Of a DNA stretch of 64,000 nt, positions 24,235-35,236 are shown in pieces. Positions within the stretch are counted from its first letter, which is position 1. The number at the start of each line of letters is the position of its first letter. This DNA is from Arion vulgaris. Lineage: Eukaryota; Mollusca; Gastropoda; Stylommatophora; Arionidae. Location of the stretch: positions 55,874,498 through 55,938,497 of the forward strand of contig CM036764.1 in NCBI GenBank assembly GCA_020796225.1, written 5' to 3'. The notes beneath the pieces were generated by a model that was not told the DNA's origin, did not search any database, and was given only the letters and a program-made list of their open reading frames with translations. The translations under genes were made by a program, and so were the position numbers.

Positions 24235-24350
24235 GCATCCGATTTCAGTCACACCTCCTTAGTCGCCTCTTACGACATGCGTGGCAGGTAACAGTGGTTC
24301 TATTCTTTACACCCTAAATTTGGACCCCGGTAACCACTCAGGCGGTCACC
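24235..24350 (-). repeat. Dispersed repeat D1, inverted copy
   Basis: The reverse complement matches 1025-1130, including CATGTCGTAAGAGGCG and the GGGTGTAAAGAATAGAA segment. Confidence 0.65.
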
Positions 24351-24669
24351 GGTAACCACTCCGGTGAGAATAACACTTCCATTTCTCATATCTATCTGTC
24401 TAAAATTTCCAGCGGGGTCACTGAGAGCAGCTCGTGGCCCAGTGCCAAGACCACAGGCTTTCATGCGCAAGTCGAGTGAGTAACAAGACGACTCTTCAGA
24501 TACTGAGAAAATCATTACAGACATCCAGGAAACATCCTTCGGTTCATAATTCTCACTTGATTTCGTAATGTGTTAACAAAATATGAAGAACGATATCAAG
24601 ACAGTGATGAACAGTCAAGAAAAAGTCTAGAAAGGACAGTCAAGAATCACAAGAAAAAAGTCTAGAAAG

Positions 24670-24885
24670 GACAGCCACAGAAATATGATAAAACTAGCAC
24701 AGAAATATGATAAAACTAGCACAGAAATATAATAAAACTAGCACAGAAATATGATAAAACTAGCACAGAAATATAATAAAACTAGCGCAGAAATATGATA
24801 AAACTAGCACAGAAATATAATAAAACTAGCACAGAAATATGATAAAACTAGCACAGAAATATAATAAAACTAGCGCAGAAACAAT
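24670..24885 (+). repeat. 22-bp tandem array
   Basis: Ten copies of ACAGAAATATGATAAAACTA plus GC, with ATGATAA/ATAATAA and GCAC/GCGC alternation. Confidence 0.9.
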
Positions 24886-24974
24886 TTAAAACTTTTTTTT
24901 CTACTTCTTCTTTGTCTTCAAACGTTCCATATCAAGCACTTGCTAACAATAATTTGTGAGTTGTATGGGATCCA

Positions 24975-25145
24975 AGCCTAAGAGCGATTGTACCAGTTAT
25001 GCACCTACAAGGAGACCAGCACATCCGATTTCTGGACGCTTTTTATTTACTAGGGTAGCTTCCCTAGGTCCCTACCTCAGCTGCCTTGTAGGTTGCAATG
25101 TTACTATTCTTTGCTCCCCTTGCGAGCCCCGGCAACACACGCACG
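24975..25145 (-). repeat. Dispersed repeat D1 (long form), inverted
   Basis: It is the reverse complement of the 14395-14640 family. On the + strand it contains GTTACTATTCT (about 25100-25110), the exact 11-mer that makes up the adjacent array. Confidence 0.65.
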
Positions 25146-25199
25146 AATACAAAACTCAAAACAAATATGATTGTATTTGAATATTAGTCAGTTTCCTTT

Positions 25200-28096
25200 C
25201 TCGCAACTGTTACTATTCTCTTACTATTCTGTTACTATTCTCTTACTATTCTCTTACTATTCTCTTACTATTCTGTTACTATTCTTTTACTATTCCGTTA
25301 CTATTCCGTTACTATTCTGTTACTATTCTCTTACTATTCCGTTACTATTCTGTTACTATTCTGTTACTATTCTCTTACTATTCTGTTACTATTCTGTTAC
25401 TATTCTGTTACTATTCTGTTACTATTCTGTTACTATTCTGTTACTATTCTGTTACTATTCTGTTACTATTCTCTTACTATTCTCTTACTATTCTCTTACT
25501 ATTCTGTTACTATTCTGTTACTATTCTGTTACTATTCTCTTACTATTCTCTTACTATCTCTTTACTATTCTCTTACTATTCTCTTACTATTCTCTTACTA
25601 TTCTCTTACTATTCTGTTACTATTCTGTTACTATTCTCTTACTATTCTCTTACTATTCTCTTACTATTCTGTTACTATTCTGTTACTATTCTGTTACTAT
25701 TCTGTTACTATTCTGTTACTATTCTCTTACTATTCTGTTACTATTCTCTTACTATTCCGTTACTATTCCGTTACTATTCCGTTACTATTCTGTTACTATT
25801 CTGTTACTATTCCTTTACTATTCCGTTACTATTCTGTTACTTTTCTGTTACTATTCTGTTACTATTCTGTTACTATTCTGTTACTATTCTGTTACTATTC
25901 TGTTACTATTCTCTTACTATTCTGTTACTATTCTGTTACTATTCTCTTACTATTCTGTTACTATTCTGTTACTATTCTGTTACTATTCTTACTATTCTTA
26001 CTACTTACTATTCTGTTACTATTCTGTTACTATTCTGATACTATTCTGTTACTATTCTGTTACTATTCTGTTACTGTTCTGTTACTGTTCTGTTACTGTT
26101 CTGTTACTGTTCTGTTACTGTTCTGTTACTGTTCTGTTACTGTTCTGTTACTGTTCTGTTACTGTTCTGTTACTGTTCTGTTACTGTTCTGTTACTGTTT
26201 TGTTACTGTTCTGTTACTGTTCTGTTACTGTTCTGTTACTGTTCTGTTACTGTTCTGTTACTGTTCTCTTACTATTCTGTTACTATTCTGTTACTATTCT
26301 GTTACTATTCTGTTACTATTCTGTTACTATTCTGTTACTATTCTGTTACTATTCTGTTACTATTCTGTTACTATTCTCTTACTATTCTCTTACTATTCTG
26401 TTACTATTCTGTTACTATTCTGTTACTATTCTCTTACTATTCTCTTACTATTCTCTTACTATTCTCTTACTATTCTCTTACTATTCTCTTACTATTCTCT
26501 TACTATTCTGTTACTATTCTGTTACTATTCTCTTACTATTCTCTTACTATTCTGTTACTATTCTGTTACTATTCTGTTACTATTCTGTTTACTATTCTGT
26601 TACTATTCTCTTACTATTCTGTTACTATTATGTTACTATTCCTTACTATTCCGTTACTATTCTGTTATATTCTGTTACTATTCTGTTACTATTCTGTTAC
26701 TATTCTGTTACTATTCTGTTACTATTCTGTTACTATTCTGTTACTATTCTCTTACTATTCTGTTACTATTCTGTACTATTCTCTCTACTATTCTGTTACT
26801 ATTCTGTTACTATTATGTTACTATTCTTACTATTCTTACTACTTACTATTCTGTTACTGTTCTGTTACTGTTCTGTTACTGTTCTGTTACTGTTCTGTTA
26901 CTATTCTCTTACTATTCTGTTACTATTCTGTTACTATTCTCTTACTATTCCGTTACTATTCCGTTACTATTCTGTTACTATTCTCTTACTATTCCGTTAC
27001 TATTCTGTTACTATTCTCTTACTATTCTCTTACTATTCTCTTACTATTCTGTTACTATTCTGTTACTATTCTGTTACTATTCTGTTACTATTCTGTTACT
27101 ATTCTGTTACTATTCTTTACTATTCTTTACTATTCTCTTACTATTCTGTTACTATTCTGTTACTATTCTGTTACTATTCTCTTACTATTCTCTTACTATT
27201 CTCTTACTATTCTCTTACTATTCTCTTACTATTCTCTTACTATTCTCTTACTATTCTGTTACTATTCTGTTACTATTCTCTTACTATTCTCTTACTATTC
27301 TGTTACTATTCTGTTACTATTCTGTTACTATTCTGTTACTATTCTGTTACTATTCTGTTACTATTCTGTTACTATTCTCTTACTATTCTGTTACTATTCT
27401 CTTACTATTCCGTTACTATTCCGTTACTATTCCGTTACTATTCTGTTACTATTCTGTTACTATTCCCTTACTATTCCGTTACTATTCTGTTACTATTCTG
27501 TTACTATTCTGTTACTATTCTGTTACTATTCTGTTACTATTCTGTTACTATTCTGTTACTATTCTCTTACTATTCTGTTACTATTCTGTTACTATTCTCT
27601 TACTATTCTGTTACTATTCTGTTACTATTCTGTTACTATTCTTACTATTCTTACTACTTACTATTCTGTTACTATTCTGTTACTATTCTGATACTATTCT
27701 GTTACTATTCTGTTACTATTCTGTTACTGTTCTGTTACTGTTCTGTTACTGTTCTGTTACTGTTCTGTTACTGTTCTGTTACTGTTCTGTTACTGTTCTG
27801 TTACTGTTCTGTTACTGTTCTGTTACTGTTCTGTTACTGTTCTGTTACTGTTCTGTTACTGTTCTGTTACTGTTCTGTTACTGTTCTGTTACTGTTCTCT
27901 TACTATTCTGTTACTATTCTGTTACTATTCTGTTACTATTCTGTTACTATTCTGTTACTATTCTGTTACTATTCTGTTACTATTCTGTTACTATTCTGTT
28001 ACTATTCTGTTACTATTCTGTTACTATTCTGTTACTATTCTGTTACTATTCTGTTACTATTCTGTTACTATTCTGTTACTATTCTGTTACTATTCT
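25200..28096 (+). repeat. 11-bp minisatellite, 2.9 kb
   Basis: There are about 260 copies of TTACTATTCTG with variants TTACTATTCTC, TTACTATTCCG and TTACTGTTCTG. Variant blocks are ordered, and the irregular segment CTTACTATTCTTACTACTTA recurs at about 25985, 26825 and 27643, showing long segmental duplication within the array. The 979-codon open frame follows from a stop-free unit whose period is not a multiple of 3 (33 bp = SVTILLLFCYY). It is not a gene. Confidence 0.95.
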
Positions 28097-28249
28097 GGCT
28101 AATTGCGTGACCGTTGCCGGGCACAAGGAGCCGAGAGAAATTAAGTGAAATGATTAATCAGGTGATCAATGAATATGAGTCGCTGATGCCGAAGACTATA
28201 GTTCGTTCCAAAATTCGTTATCATCGTTACCGACCGATATAAAATCATC

Positions 28250-30655
28250 CCCTTGACCAGTGTCGGATTAGATCAGCGCGGGGCCTGTAGCAAATTTTAG
28301 CGCGGGGCCCTAGGTTTTGTATGATAATAAGTAATAAAACACAACTTTTACAAACAAACTTGTTTCGATTTAATGTGAGCAAATTTAAAGATAATACTAG
28401 ACAAATCAATTTCTCTAAGTAAATTACATTCAATGTTCATTAAGATGAGGTTATTTAGACGATCTTGTCCCATCATGTTCCTTAACTCACTTTTTATACG
28501 CTTTAATGTTAAAAAGAACGTTCTCCGCTGCAGTTAGTAATCATTAAAAACAAGTAAATTCGTAAGACTATTTCTACATTTGGGAAACACGACTCTAATG
28601 AATTTTCCATTATAAGTTTATAAAATTGCAGTTCAAGAGCCTCATGCTTTTCGTTGCTAATAGCAGCAGCTACATTAGTTTTAAAAAGTTCAGCGAATTG
28701 CACAAGTTCTTCGCCTAGTCTTTCTTCCAAATCCTCTTGGTAACAATATTTGGAGTTCTTTTCAAGACCTCTTCTGCTGTAAGATTTTAACTGCCGAAGT
28801 ATTCCAAATACACCAGTCACTCTATGGTACGGTCCCATGCGTTTAGCTAAGGCAGAGACAAGAGTTTGATTTTCTACAACTTCATAGTAGAGCCCCTGAA
28901 ATCGTCGTACTTGGTATTTCGCTTGCGTCGTCTTGAAGTTTGTTGTTGATATTCTTGACAGTTAGTCAGGATTTTGGCTTTGGCCTCAATATCTGAAAAT
29001 TTAGGCTGCATTGCTTGAACGTACCCGTGTAACGATTCATAAAGGGCATATCTCGTGTTAAGGTCTTGATCAGGTGACTGTAATGAAGCGCTAGACTCTT
29101 GTAAGCGTTCTAGAATTCCGTTCCATAAAATGGTCATTATTCTCGTTTCCAACTTACTCATCTCCAAAACTAGCCCATACGCTTGATTTCAACACTCTAC
29201 CTTTTGATCCATGTTATTTGAGATGTCATCCAAAACTTGTTTGATAGTGGTAAAACCACATAAAAGTGCCTTTGTCGCATCAGCTCGGGCAGACCACCAG
29301 GTGTCCGACAGTCTCTTCAAAGTCGAGAGTTTTGAACCTGTATCTTCCAGTGCTTTTGTAAGAATGCCCCATCGATAGGTAGAAGCGGAAAAGAATGTAT
29401 AAAGGTTTTCAACAAAATCGAAAAAATGGATGCTTCTATACAACATTCTGCAGCACACTTAACAACCAAATTCAGTGAATGTGCAAAGCAGGAATGTATT
29501 CTGCGTACCTATTTATCTCCTTAATGCGTGCTTGTAAGCCTTGGTATTTCCCACTCATGTTGCTGGCATTGTCATAGCTTTGACCACGACAGTCTTTGAT
29601 ATAAATACAATTTTTCTTTAAAAAAATCAAGTTAACTTTGGGCGAGTTGTTCAGCAGTATGACCTTCCATATCCAAGAACTTCACAAACCTTTCCACTGG
29701 TCCAGATGGTAACACATAGCGCACTATTAGAGTGAGTTGGTCCACATGCGAAATGTCTGGAGTAGAGTCCAGTGATACTGAATAGTACTTGCATTTCTTA
29801 ATTTCGAAAATAATGATACCGTAAGCTTGATGCAATTAGATGGATAATTTCCTCACATGTTGTTTTTGATAAAAGTGATGTTATGTCCTTTTCCTTTATT
29901 TGCATAAGTATTTATATGCTGAGCCAGAAAATGTCAAATTTGGCTATTAATTCCAACAAACCTAAATAATGGTTATTATTAGGTGTACCAATAGTTTCAT
30001 CACTACCCCGAAATGCAAAATCTGGTTATGCTACAAATTGGATAACTGAAATAATTCGCTCTAAAAGTGTCCGCCAATATGTTTGTGCGGTCTCAATTTG
30101 ACTTACAAGTTGAGAATCGACACGCGCATCCTTCTTTTTTGCAAACTAACAACAAAATTATCGCTTGTCTGTGGGAGGTGCTTTCTTCATGTCTTTTCAA
30201 CAAATTATTTGCGTTTTTTCCAGTCGTCAAATCCTTCTTTCGTAAACCGACCACTTGCATTGATTTTAAACTAAGTTTCGCGCACAAAAACCTCTGAACG
30301 AACAGAAACTGGGTTATGAGTAAAATTGAATGGTCCTTTTGTTGAAGCTTTCAAGTTTTCGTTTATTAGAAGGTGTGCAATAGGGGACACTCCTACACAA
30401 AAAGTGAAACAACTGTAACGTTGTTAGTGAGCTCAATGTGACCCCTCACCTAAGTCCACATTGAGTAAATATGACCTTGGTCCTAACCTAATTAAGAAAA
30501 AATGAAAGGGGATATTATTACCCACCTTCCAACCTTGGTTCCTTGTTTATGACTAGTGACAGCTTAGCTGTCACATAGGCGCGGGGCCTCCAGAGGCGCG
30601 AGGCCCGTAGCATTTGCTACTTCTGCTACTAGGCTAATCCGGCGCTGCCCTTGAC
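28250..30655 (-). mobile_element. hAT transposon with terminal inverted repeats and 8-bp TSD (decayed)
   Basis: The element runs 28258-30647. The left terminus CAGTGTCGGATTAG and the reverse complement of the right terminus, CAGCGCCGGATTAG, match at 12 of 14 positions. Both sides are flanked by CCCTTGAC (28250-28257 and 30648-30655), the 8-bp duplication expected of hAT. Sub-terminal GCGCGGGGCC motifs occur at both ends. It encodes a broken transposase on the minus strand (separate entry). It sits in intron 2, antisense to the host gene. Confidence 0.93.
28390..30290 (-). pseudogene. hAT transposase pseudogene (zinc-finger/DUF4371 type)
   Basis: Collinear pieces in several minus-strand frames are, in order: a TTF-type zinc-finger-like N-terminus (NNLLKRHEESTSHRQAI, 30093-30287); SVSLDSTPDISHVDQLTLIV (29632-29835), the DDE-core region typical of ZMYM-like hAT proteins; LKRLSDTWWSARADATKALL (29189-29458). 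The helical region at 28874-29167 and the C-terminal dimerisation motif TNCSGERSF (28509-28838) follow, continuing after a frameshift as LKRIKSELRNMMGQDRLNNL. At least four frame breaks mean no full-length protein. Intact, this would catalyse cut-and-paste transposition. Confidence 0.88.
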
Positions 30656-31135
30656 AGAAATTCTTGATTTTTTTTACATTTTTATATAGGTAACAGTGAC
30701 GACCTTCCAAAAGTATTTTTGCCCACTCAAACCTTTAGTTCTGTAAGAATTTTATTATATGTTATAACTAAGTTTACCGCGATGTTGATATGGTATACTT
30801 GTCGAAATTTTACAGTACGATTGTCAAGTTTGTCTATAACTAAGCATTTCCGTGTTCCACATGCAATTCAGTGCAAGTCAAAATCGGGAATCCCGTGGAA
30901 TTAATCAGTTCACAATGTTTCCTACCGACTGTCATTGGCGTATGTACGCAACATTTACTTTCATTTATAGAAGTGGAAGGTATCATTTGTTCAACATGTC
31001 ACCTTTCTTTTTATAATATGTAATAGGAATACGCCTTTGCAATAATTCGCCACCATTTTGTGTATTACTGTAAATTCTAAACTGTGATGATCATTTTGTT
31101 GTGCTTATGCAAATTTATATAACAAAAACGTTTTT

Positions 31136-31440
31136 CAGTTTCAGTTTCAGTTTGGAATATCTTCATTGCACTCCGGACATGTCCATAGGGGCTCCGATCT
31201 CCTTCGCAATATTTCAGTTTCAGTTTGGAATATCTTCATTGCACTCGGACATGTCCATAGGTGCTCCGATCTCCTTCACAATATCTCAGTTTCAGTTTGG
31301 AATATCTTCATTGCACTCCGGACATGTCCATAGGTGCTCCGATCTCCTTCACAATATCTCAGTTTCAGTTTAGAATATCTTCATTGCACTCCAGACATGT
31401 CCATAGTTGCTCCGATCTCTTTCGCAATATCTCCAACAGC
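31136..31440 (-). repeat. 72-73-bp tandem array derived from LINE RNase H tail
   Basis: Four copies of the sequence that on the minus strand encodes the Cys-rich WTCLECNED segment after the RNase H domain. The first copy is part of the adjoining LINE frame. The unit is about 24 codons. Confidence 0.8.
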
Positions 31441-31760
31441 GTCCAGCGACTGACCGTACCAGTTCTATTTTGATTGATGAGCCTACTCTTATACCTGTTG
31501 TACCGTTCTTTTCTTGCCACACCAATCTTCAAACCCAGTTCTCGCAATCTAGTAGTTGACATGGATTGGTTTAGATGAAGGTCTTCTCTGCGACCACGCT
31601 CTATGAGGGCGTTCACGATGTCAGCTCTGTCCATTGGCTGGCCGTCTGATATAGCGGCAGAGCCAGCCAGCCTGTCTGTTCTCTCATTGCCAACGACACC
31701 ATGTGCCCCGGAACAAAGACAAGTGTAATTCTGCAAATTGTTGACGCCTACAGTGATTCA
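31365..31760 (-). pseudogene. LINE RNase H C-terminal fragment (family L5)
   Basis: The minus strand encodes HGVVGNERTDRLAGSAA, the last part of a LINE RNase H domain with its final catalytic Asp (ERTDRLA). Then come RADIVNALIERGRREDLHLN, GVARKERYNRYKSRLINQN and RRSEQLW-like sequence with WTCLECNED. It is truncated upstream of the DGS and E motifs. Confidence 0.8.
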
Positions 31761-31939
31761 GTCCATTGCCTGCGCACCGAACCGGCCTCAACCTTTTGGA
31801 TCATACTCAATGAGTCACTCAAAATGCACGCATGAGTGTGGTTTTGTGACTCTAGCCAGAGTAGTGCATTGGTCACCTTTTTACATCAACCAAGCTACCT
31901 ACCAATTAGTTAAACATCAATTTGTAAGGTCGCGAGATA

Positions 31940-32300
31940 TATAAGACTGCTTGCCAAAAATCACTGGTATGCATCATGTAGATTTCGTACAAATGAAACC
32001 TTAGTGTGTTCATGAATTGTGGAACGAACACTGCGCTAGTGGCCTGTATAAAGTCTACAAATGAAACCTTAGTGTGTTCATGAAGTGTAGAACCAACACT
32101 GCGCTAGTGGCCTGTATAAAGTGCGGGATTCGAAACCAGCTTAACCAAAAATGACAAAAAATAGTTCGGTGTGCATATGGTAACGCTGTTGAACAACATG
32201 AGACCCTGATCCTTCACTTGAAGACCTAAATTGCAAACACCTCTGACTGGGAGTAAGACTCACCTGAATGGCAATGGACTCTGTTGATAAGAAAACAAAG
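31940..32300 (+). repeat. Dispersed tRNA-like repeat D4 with duplicated head
   Basis: It matches 53460-53670. B-box-like GGGATTCGAAACC and A-box-like TGCGCTAGTGGCC suggest a tRNA-derived SINE. The A-box part (about 67 bp) is tandemly duplicated (31985-32120). The downstream body contains CTGATCCTTCACTTG and GGAGTAAGACTCACCTGAAT. Confidence 0.5.
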
Positions 32301-32395
32301 TCCACACGCAAAATTCAATGTGCGGTGCCATGCTACGAGCTAGACTACGTCTGAATTGATTGCGAAATAGCAAAATCCTCATAAAAGCAAAAAAA

Positions 32396-32946
32396 CTATG
32401 ACATCGGCAACAGTGTGACAATCATGACATCGGCAACAGCGTGACAATCATGACATCGGCAACAGCTTGACAATCATGGCATCGACAACAGCGTGACAAT
32501 CATGACATCGGCAACAGCGTGACAATCATGACATCGACAACAACGTGACAATCATGACATCGGCAACAGCGTGACAATCATGACATCGACAACAACGTAA
32601 CAATCATGACATCGACAACAGCGTGACAATCATGACATCGACAACAGCGTGACAATCATGACATCGACAACAACGTGACAATCATGACATCGACAACAAC
32701 GTGACAATCATGACATCGACAACAACGTGACAATCATGACATCGACAACAACGTGACAATCATGACATCGACAACAACGTGACAATCATGACATCGACAA
32801 CAACGTGACAATCATGGACATCGACAACAACGTGACAATCATGACATCGACAACAACGTGACAATCATGACATTGACAACAACGTGACAATCATGACATC
32901 GACAACAACGTGACAATCATGACATCGACAACAACGTGACAACAAA
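32396..32946 (+). repeat. 26-bp tandem array
   Basis: About 21 copies of CATGACATCGACAACAACGT plus GACAAT, with early GGCAACAGC and later GACAACAAC variants. Confidence 0.95.
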
Positions 32947-32984
32947 AGAAGAAGAAGAACCTCATGTTTCTAACAAAAGTAACG

Positions 32985-33645
32985 CAGATAATATTTTGTT
33001 TCTTCTTCCACTTCTTTCTTTTGTCGTCACACTGCTACCGGGTTGTTGCCCAGTGTCGTCACACTGTTACCGGGTTGTTGCCCAGTGTCGTCACACTGTT
33101 ACCGGGTTGTTGCCCAGTGTCGTCACACTGTTACCGGGTTGTTGCCCAGTGTCGTCACACTGTTACCGGGTTGTTGCCCAGTGTCGTCACACTGTTACCG
33201 GGTTGTTGCCCAGTGTCGTCACACTGTTACCGGGTTGTTGCCCAGTGTCGTCACACTGTTACCGGGTTGTTGCCCAGTGTCGTCACACTGTTACCGGGTT
33301 GTTGCCCAGTGTCGTCACACTGTTACCGGGTTGTTGCCCAGTGTCGTCACACTGTTACCGGGTTGTTGCCCAGTGTCGTCACACTGTTACCGGGTTGTTG
33401 CCCAGTGTCGTCACACTGTTACCGGGTTGTTGCCCAGTGTCGTCACACTGTTACCGGGTTGTTGCCCAGTGTCGTGGTTTTCTGTTTTTGTCTTGCACTG
33501 TTCTGGTGGCTTGTGTGATTGTTATTTTTACTCTTTCACGGGATTCTGCTATGCCGTCTAACCATCTTTTTCTTGGTTTTCCTCTTGCCTTCTTTCCTGA
33601 TGTTCTGTTGTAGAAGACTATGTATACTGTGGAGTTTGGATAATT
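32985..33645 (-). pseudogene. LINE L3 3' end with expanded 32-bp terminal array
   Basis: On the minus strand the coding remnant (33475-33645) reads VYIVFYNRTSGKKARGKPRK, then RWLDGIAESRERVKITITQA and NRKPRHWATTR. It is followed by about 14 copies of a 32-bp unit (33026-33475; + strand core CACACTGTTACCGGGTTGTT) and a GAAGAAG-type tail. The 55.3-kb L3 copy has a single unit. Open frames over the array are artefacts. Confidence 0.85.
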
Positions 33646-33716
33646 TGTTTGTTTGTTTTTAATGAGGATTCTTTTCTTCATTGTTTAACAATGTTGTTTG
33701 TTTGTTTGTTTACCAG

Positions 33717-33817
33717 GTTACGCCAGGAACCACTGGGGAGAGAAACCGATAATATCATATCTGCACAGCATCAAGCCATCACCGCTGTGGTATGAGTGTA
33801 ACATGGACATTCCTTAA
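33717..33817 (+). CDS. Exon 3 (terminal) of secreted coiled-coil protein
   Basis: After the acceptor TTTACCAG, the first two bases complete the glycine codon left open by exon 2 (G/GT). The frame then reads YARNHWGEKPIISYLHSIKP, SPLWYECNMDIP and TAA at 33815-33817. This adds 32 residues and a fourth cysteine (Cys809) to the C-terminal domain, giving an even cysteine number. The motif WYEC near the terminus resembles what I recall of the gastropod family (unverified). No other acceptor in the intron gives such a continuation that I could see. Exons 2 and 3 both start with GTTACGC. Confidence 0.75.
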
Positions 33818-34030
33818 CTCAGTCCATCTATCCAGAACACTGACCAGGACTGTTTTGTTAATGAGACTCGTATCTGAAGCTGGTTTTATCACTAGTATCT
33901 TAATATGATGTGACAGCCAATCAAAGTGCAAGCTATGGCGCAGTGCTATCCAACGTTTTTATATATTGGGGCGCATCTCATTCGTGGTTGTGGAGAGGCG
34001 CAGGCGCCATGTTGCAACCACAATAGTAAT

Positions 34031-34040
34031 AATAAATAAA
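34031..34040 (+). promoter_or_regulatory. Candidate polyadenylation signals of the host gene
   Basis: Two overlapping AATAAA hexamers lie about 215 bases after the stop codon, just before the TTAA-flanked repeat element at 34055. This is plausible as the mRNA 3' end, but AATAAA is common in such AT-rich DNA. Confidence 0.3.
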
Positions 34041-34377
34041 TAATAATAGTAATATTAACCCTTTAAACCCTGGCCACATGTACTCTAAAAATCTCTTTCC
34101 CGGAGCTCCTGCGCAAAAACAACCCACATTAGAGTTATATTAAAATACTTAGCACTCTTAAATGCTCTATAATGTGTTATTGACTTGAATATCAATCGAT
34201 TAAAACAATTCTTTGTTGTCTAAATGATTATCCAACTCACTTTCTATATCCTTATCAGAATAATCATATTCTGTTTAATTTATCTTCAAATTCATTCAAA
34301 AAAAGTTCAACAGCTTGCTCTGTTATACTTTTAGAATGACCATTTCCGAAAATTATCTTTTTAATCTGAAAATACTT

Positions 34378-35236
34378 AACTAATTAACTTATCAGTACAA
34401 TAAAATCATAATTAACTTATCAGTACAATAAAATCATAATTAACTTATCAGTACAATAAAATCATAATTAACTTATCAGTACAATAAAATCATAATTAAC
34501 TTATCAGTACAATAAAATCATAATTAACTTATCAGTACAATAAAATCATAATTAACTTATCAGTACAATAAAATCATAATTAACTTATCAGTACAATAAA
34601 ATCATAATTAACTTATCAGTACAATAAAATCATAATTAACTTATCAGTACAATAAAATCATAATTAACTTATCAGTACAATAAAATCATAATTAACTTAT
34701 CAGTACAATAAAATCATAATTAACTTATCAGTACAATAAAATCATAATTAACTTATCAGTACAATAAAATCATAATTAACTTATCAGTACAATAAAATCA
34801 TAATTAACTTATCAGTACAATAAAATCATAATTAACTTATCAGTACAATAAAATCATAATTAACTTATCAGTACAATAAAATCATAATTAACTTATCAGT
34901 ACAATAAAATCATAATTAACTTATCAGTACAATAAAATCATAATTAACTTATCAGTACAATAAAATCATAATTAACTTATCAGTACAATAAAATCATAAT
35001 TAACTTATCAGTACAATAAAATCATAATTAACTTATCAGTACAATAAAATCATAATTAACTTATCAGTACAATAAAATCATAATTAACTTATCAGTACAA
35101 TAAAATCATAATTAACTTATCAGTACAATAAAATCATAATTAACTTATCAGTACAATAAAATCATAATTAACTTATCAGTACAATAAAATCATAATTAAC
35201 TTATCAGTACAATAAAATCATAATTAACTTATCAGT
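34378..35236 (+). repeat. 28-bp tandem array, about 30 virtually identical copies
   Basis: The unit is AATTAACTTATCAGTACAAT plus AAAATCAT. The copies look identical through 35230, indicating very recent expansion. It contains no long open frame. Confidence 0.95.

Larger units (their letters stand above)
9639..33716 (+). other. Intron 2 of the host gene (24 kb of repeats and mobile elements)
   Basis: It runs from donor GTAAGC (9639) to acceptor TTTGTTTGTTTACCAG (ending 33716). The acceptor tract is itself a TTTG repeat. The contents are listed separately. Stretches 9660-9760, 10640-10930, 11060-11590, 12840-14220, 14640-15660, 18585-19300, 21430-22276, 23960-24230 and 30660-31130 hold no gene I can support. 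Confidence 0.65.

Noticed and set aside
25171..28110. A 979-codon open frame that looks like a repetitive hydrophobic protein
   Set aside because: It follows entirely from an 11-bp stop-free tandem unit; every + frame is open and there is no non-repeat coding context.
32936..33613. A 225-codon 'Cys-rich' protein
   Set aside because: The frame is made of the LINE L3 32-bp 3' repeat read on the wrong strand, flanked by LINE antisense sequence.
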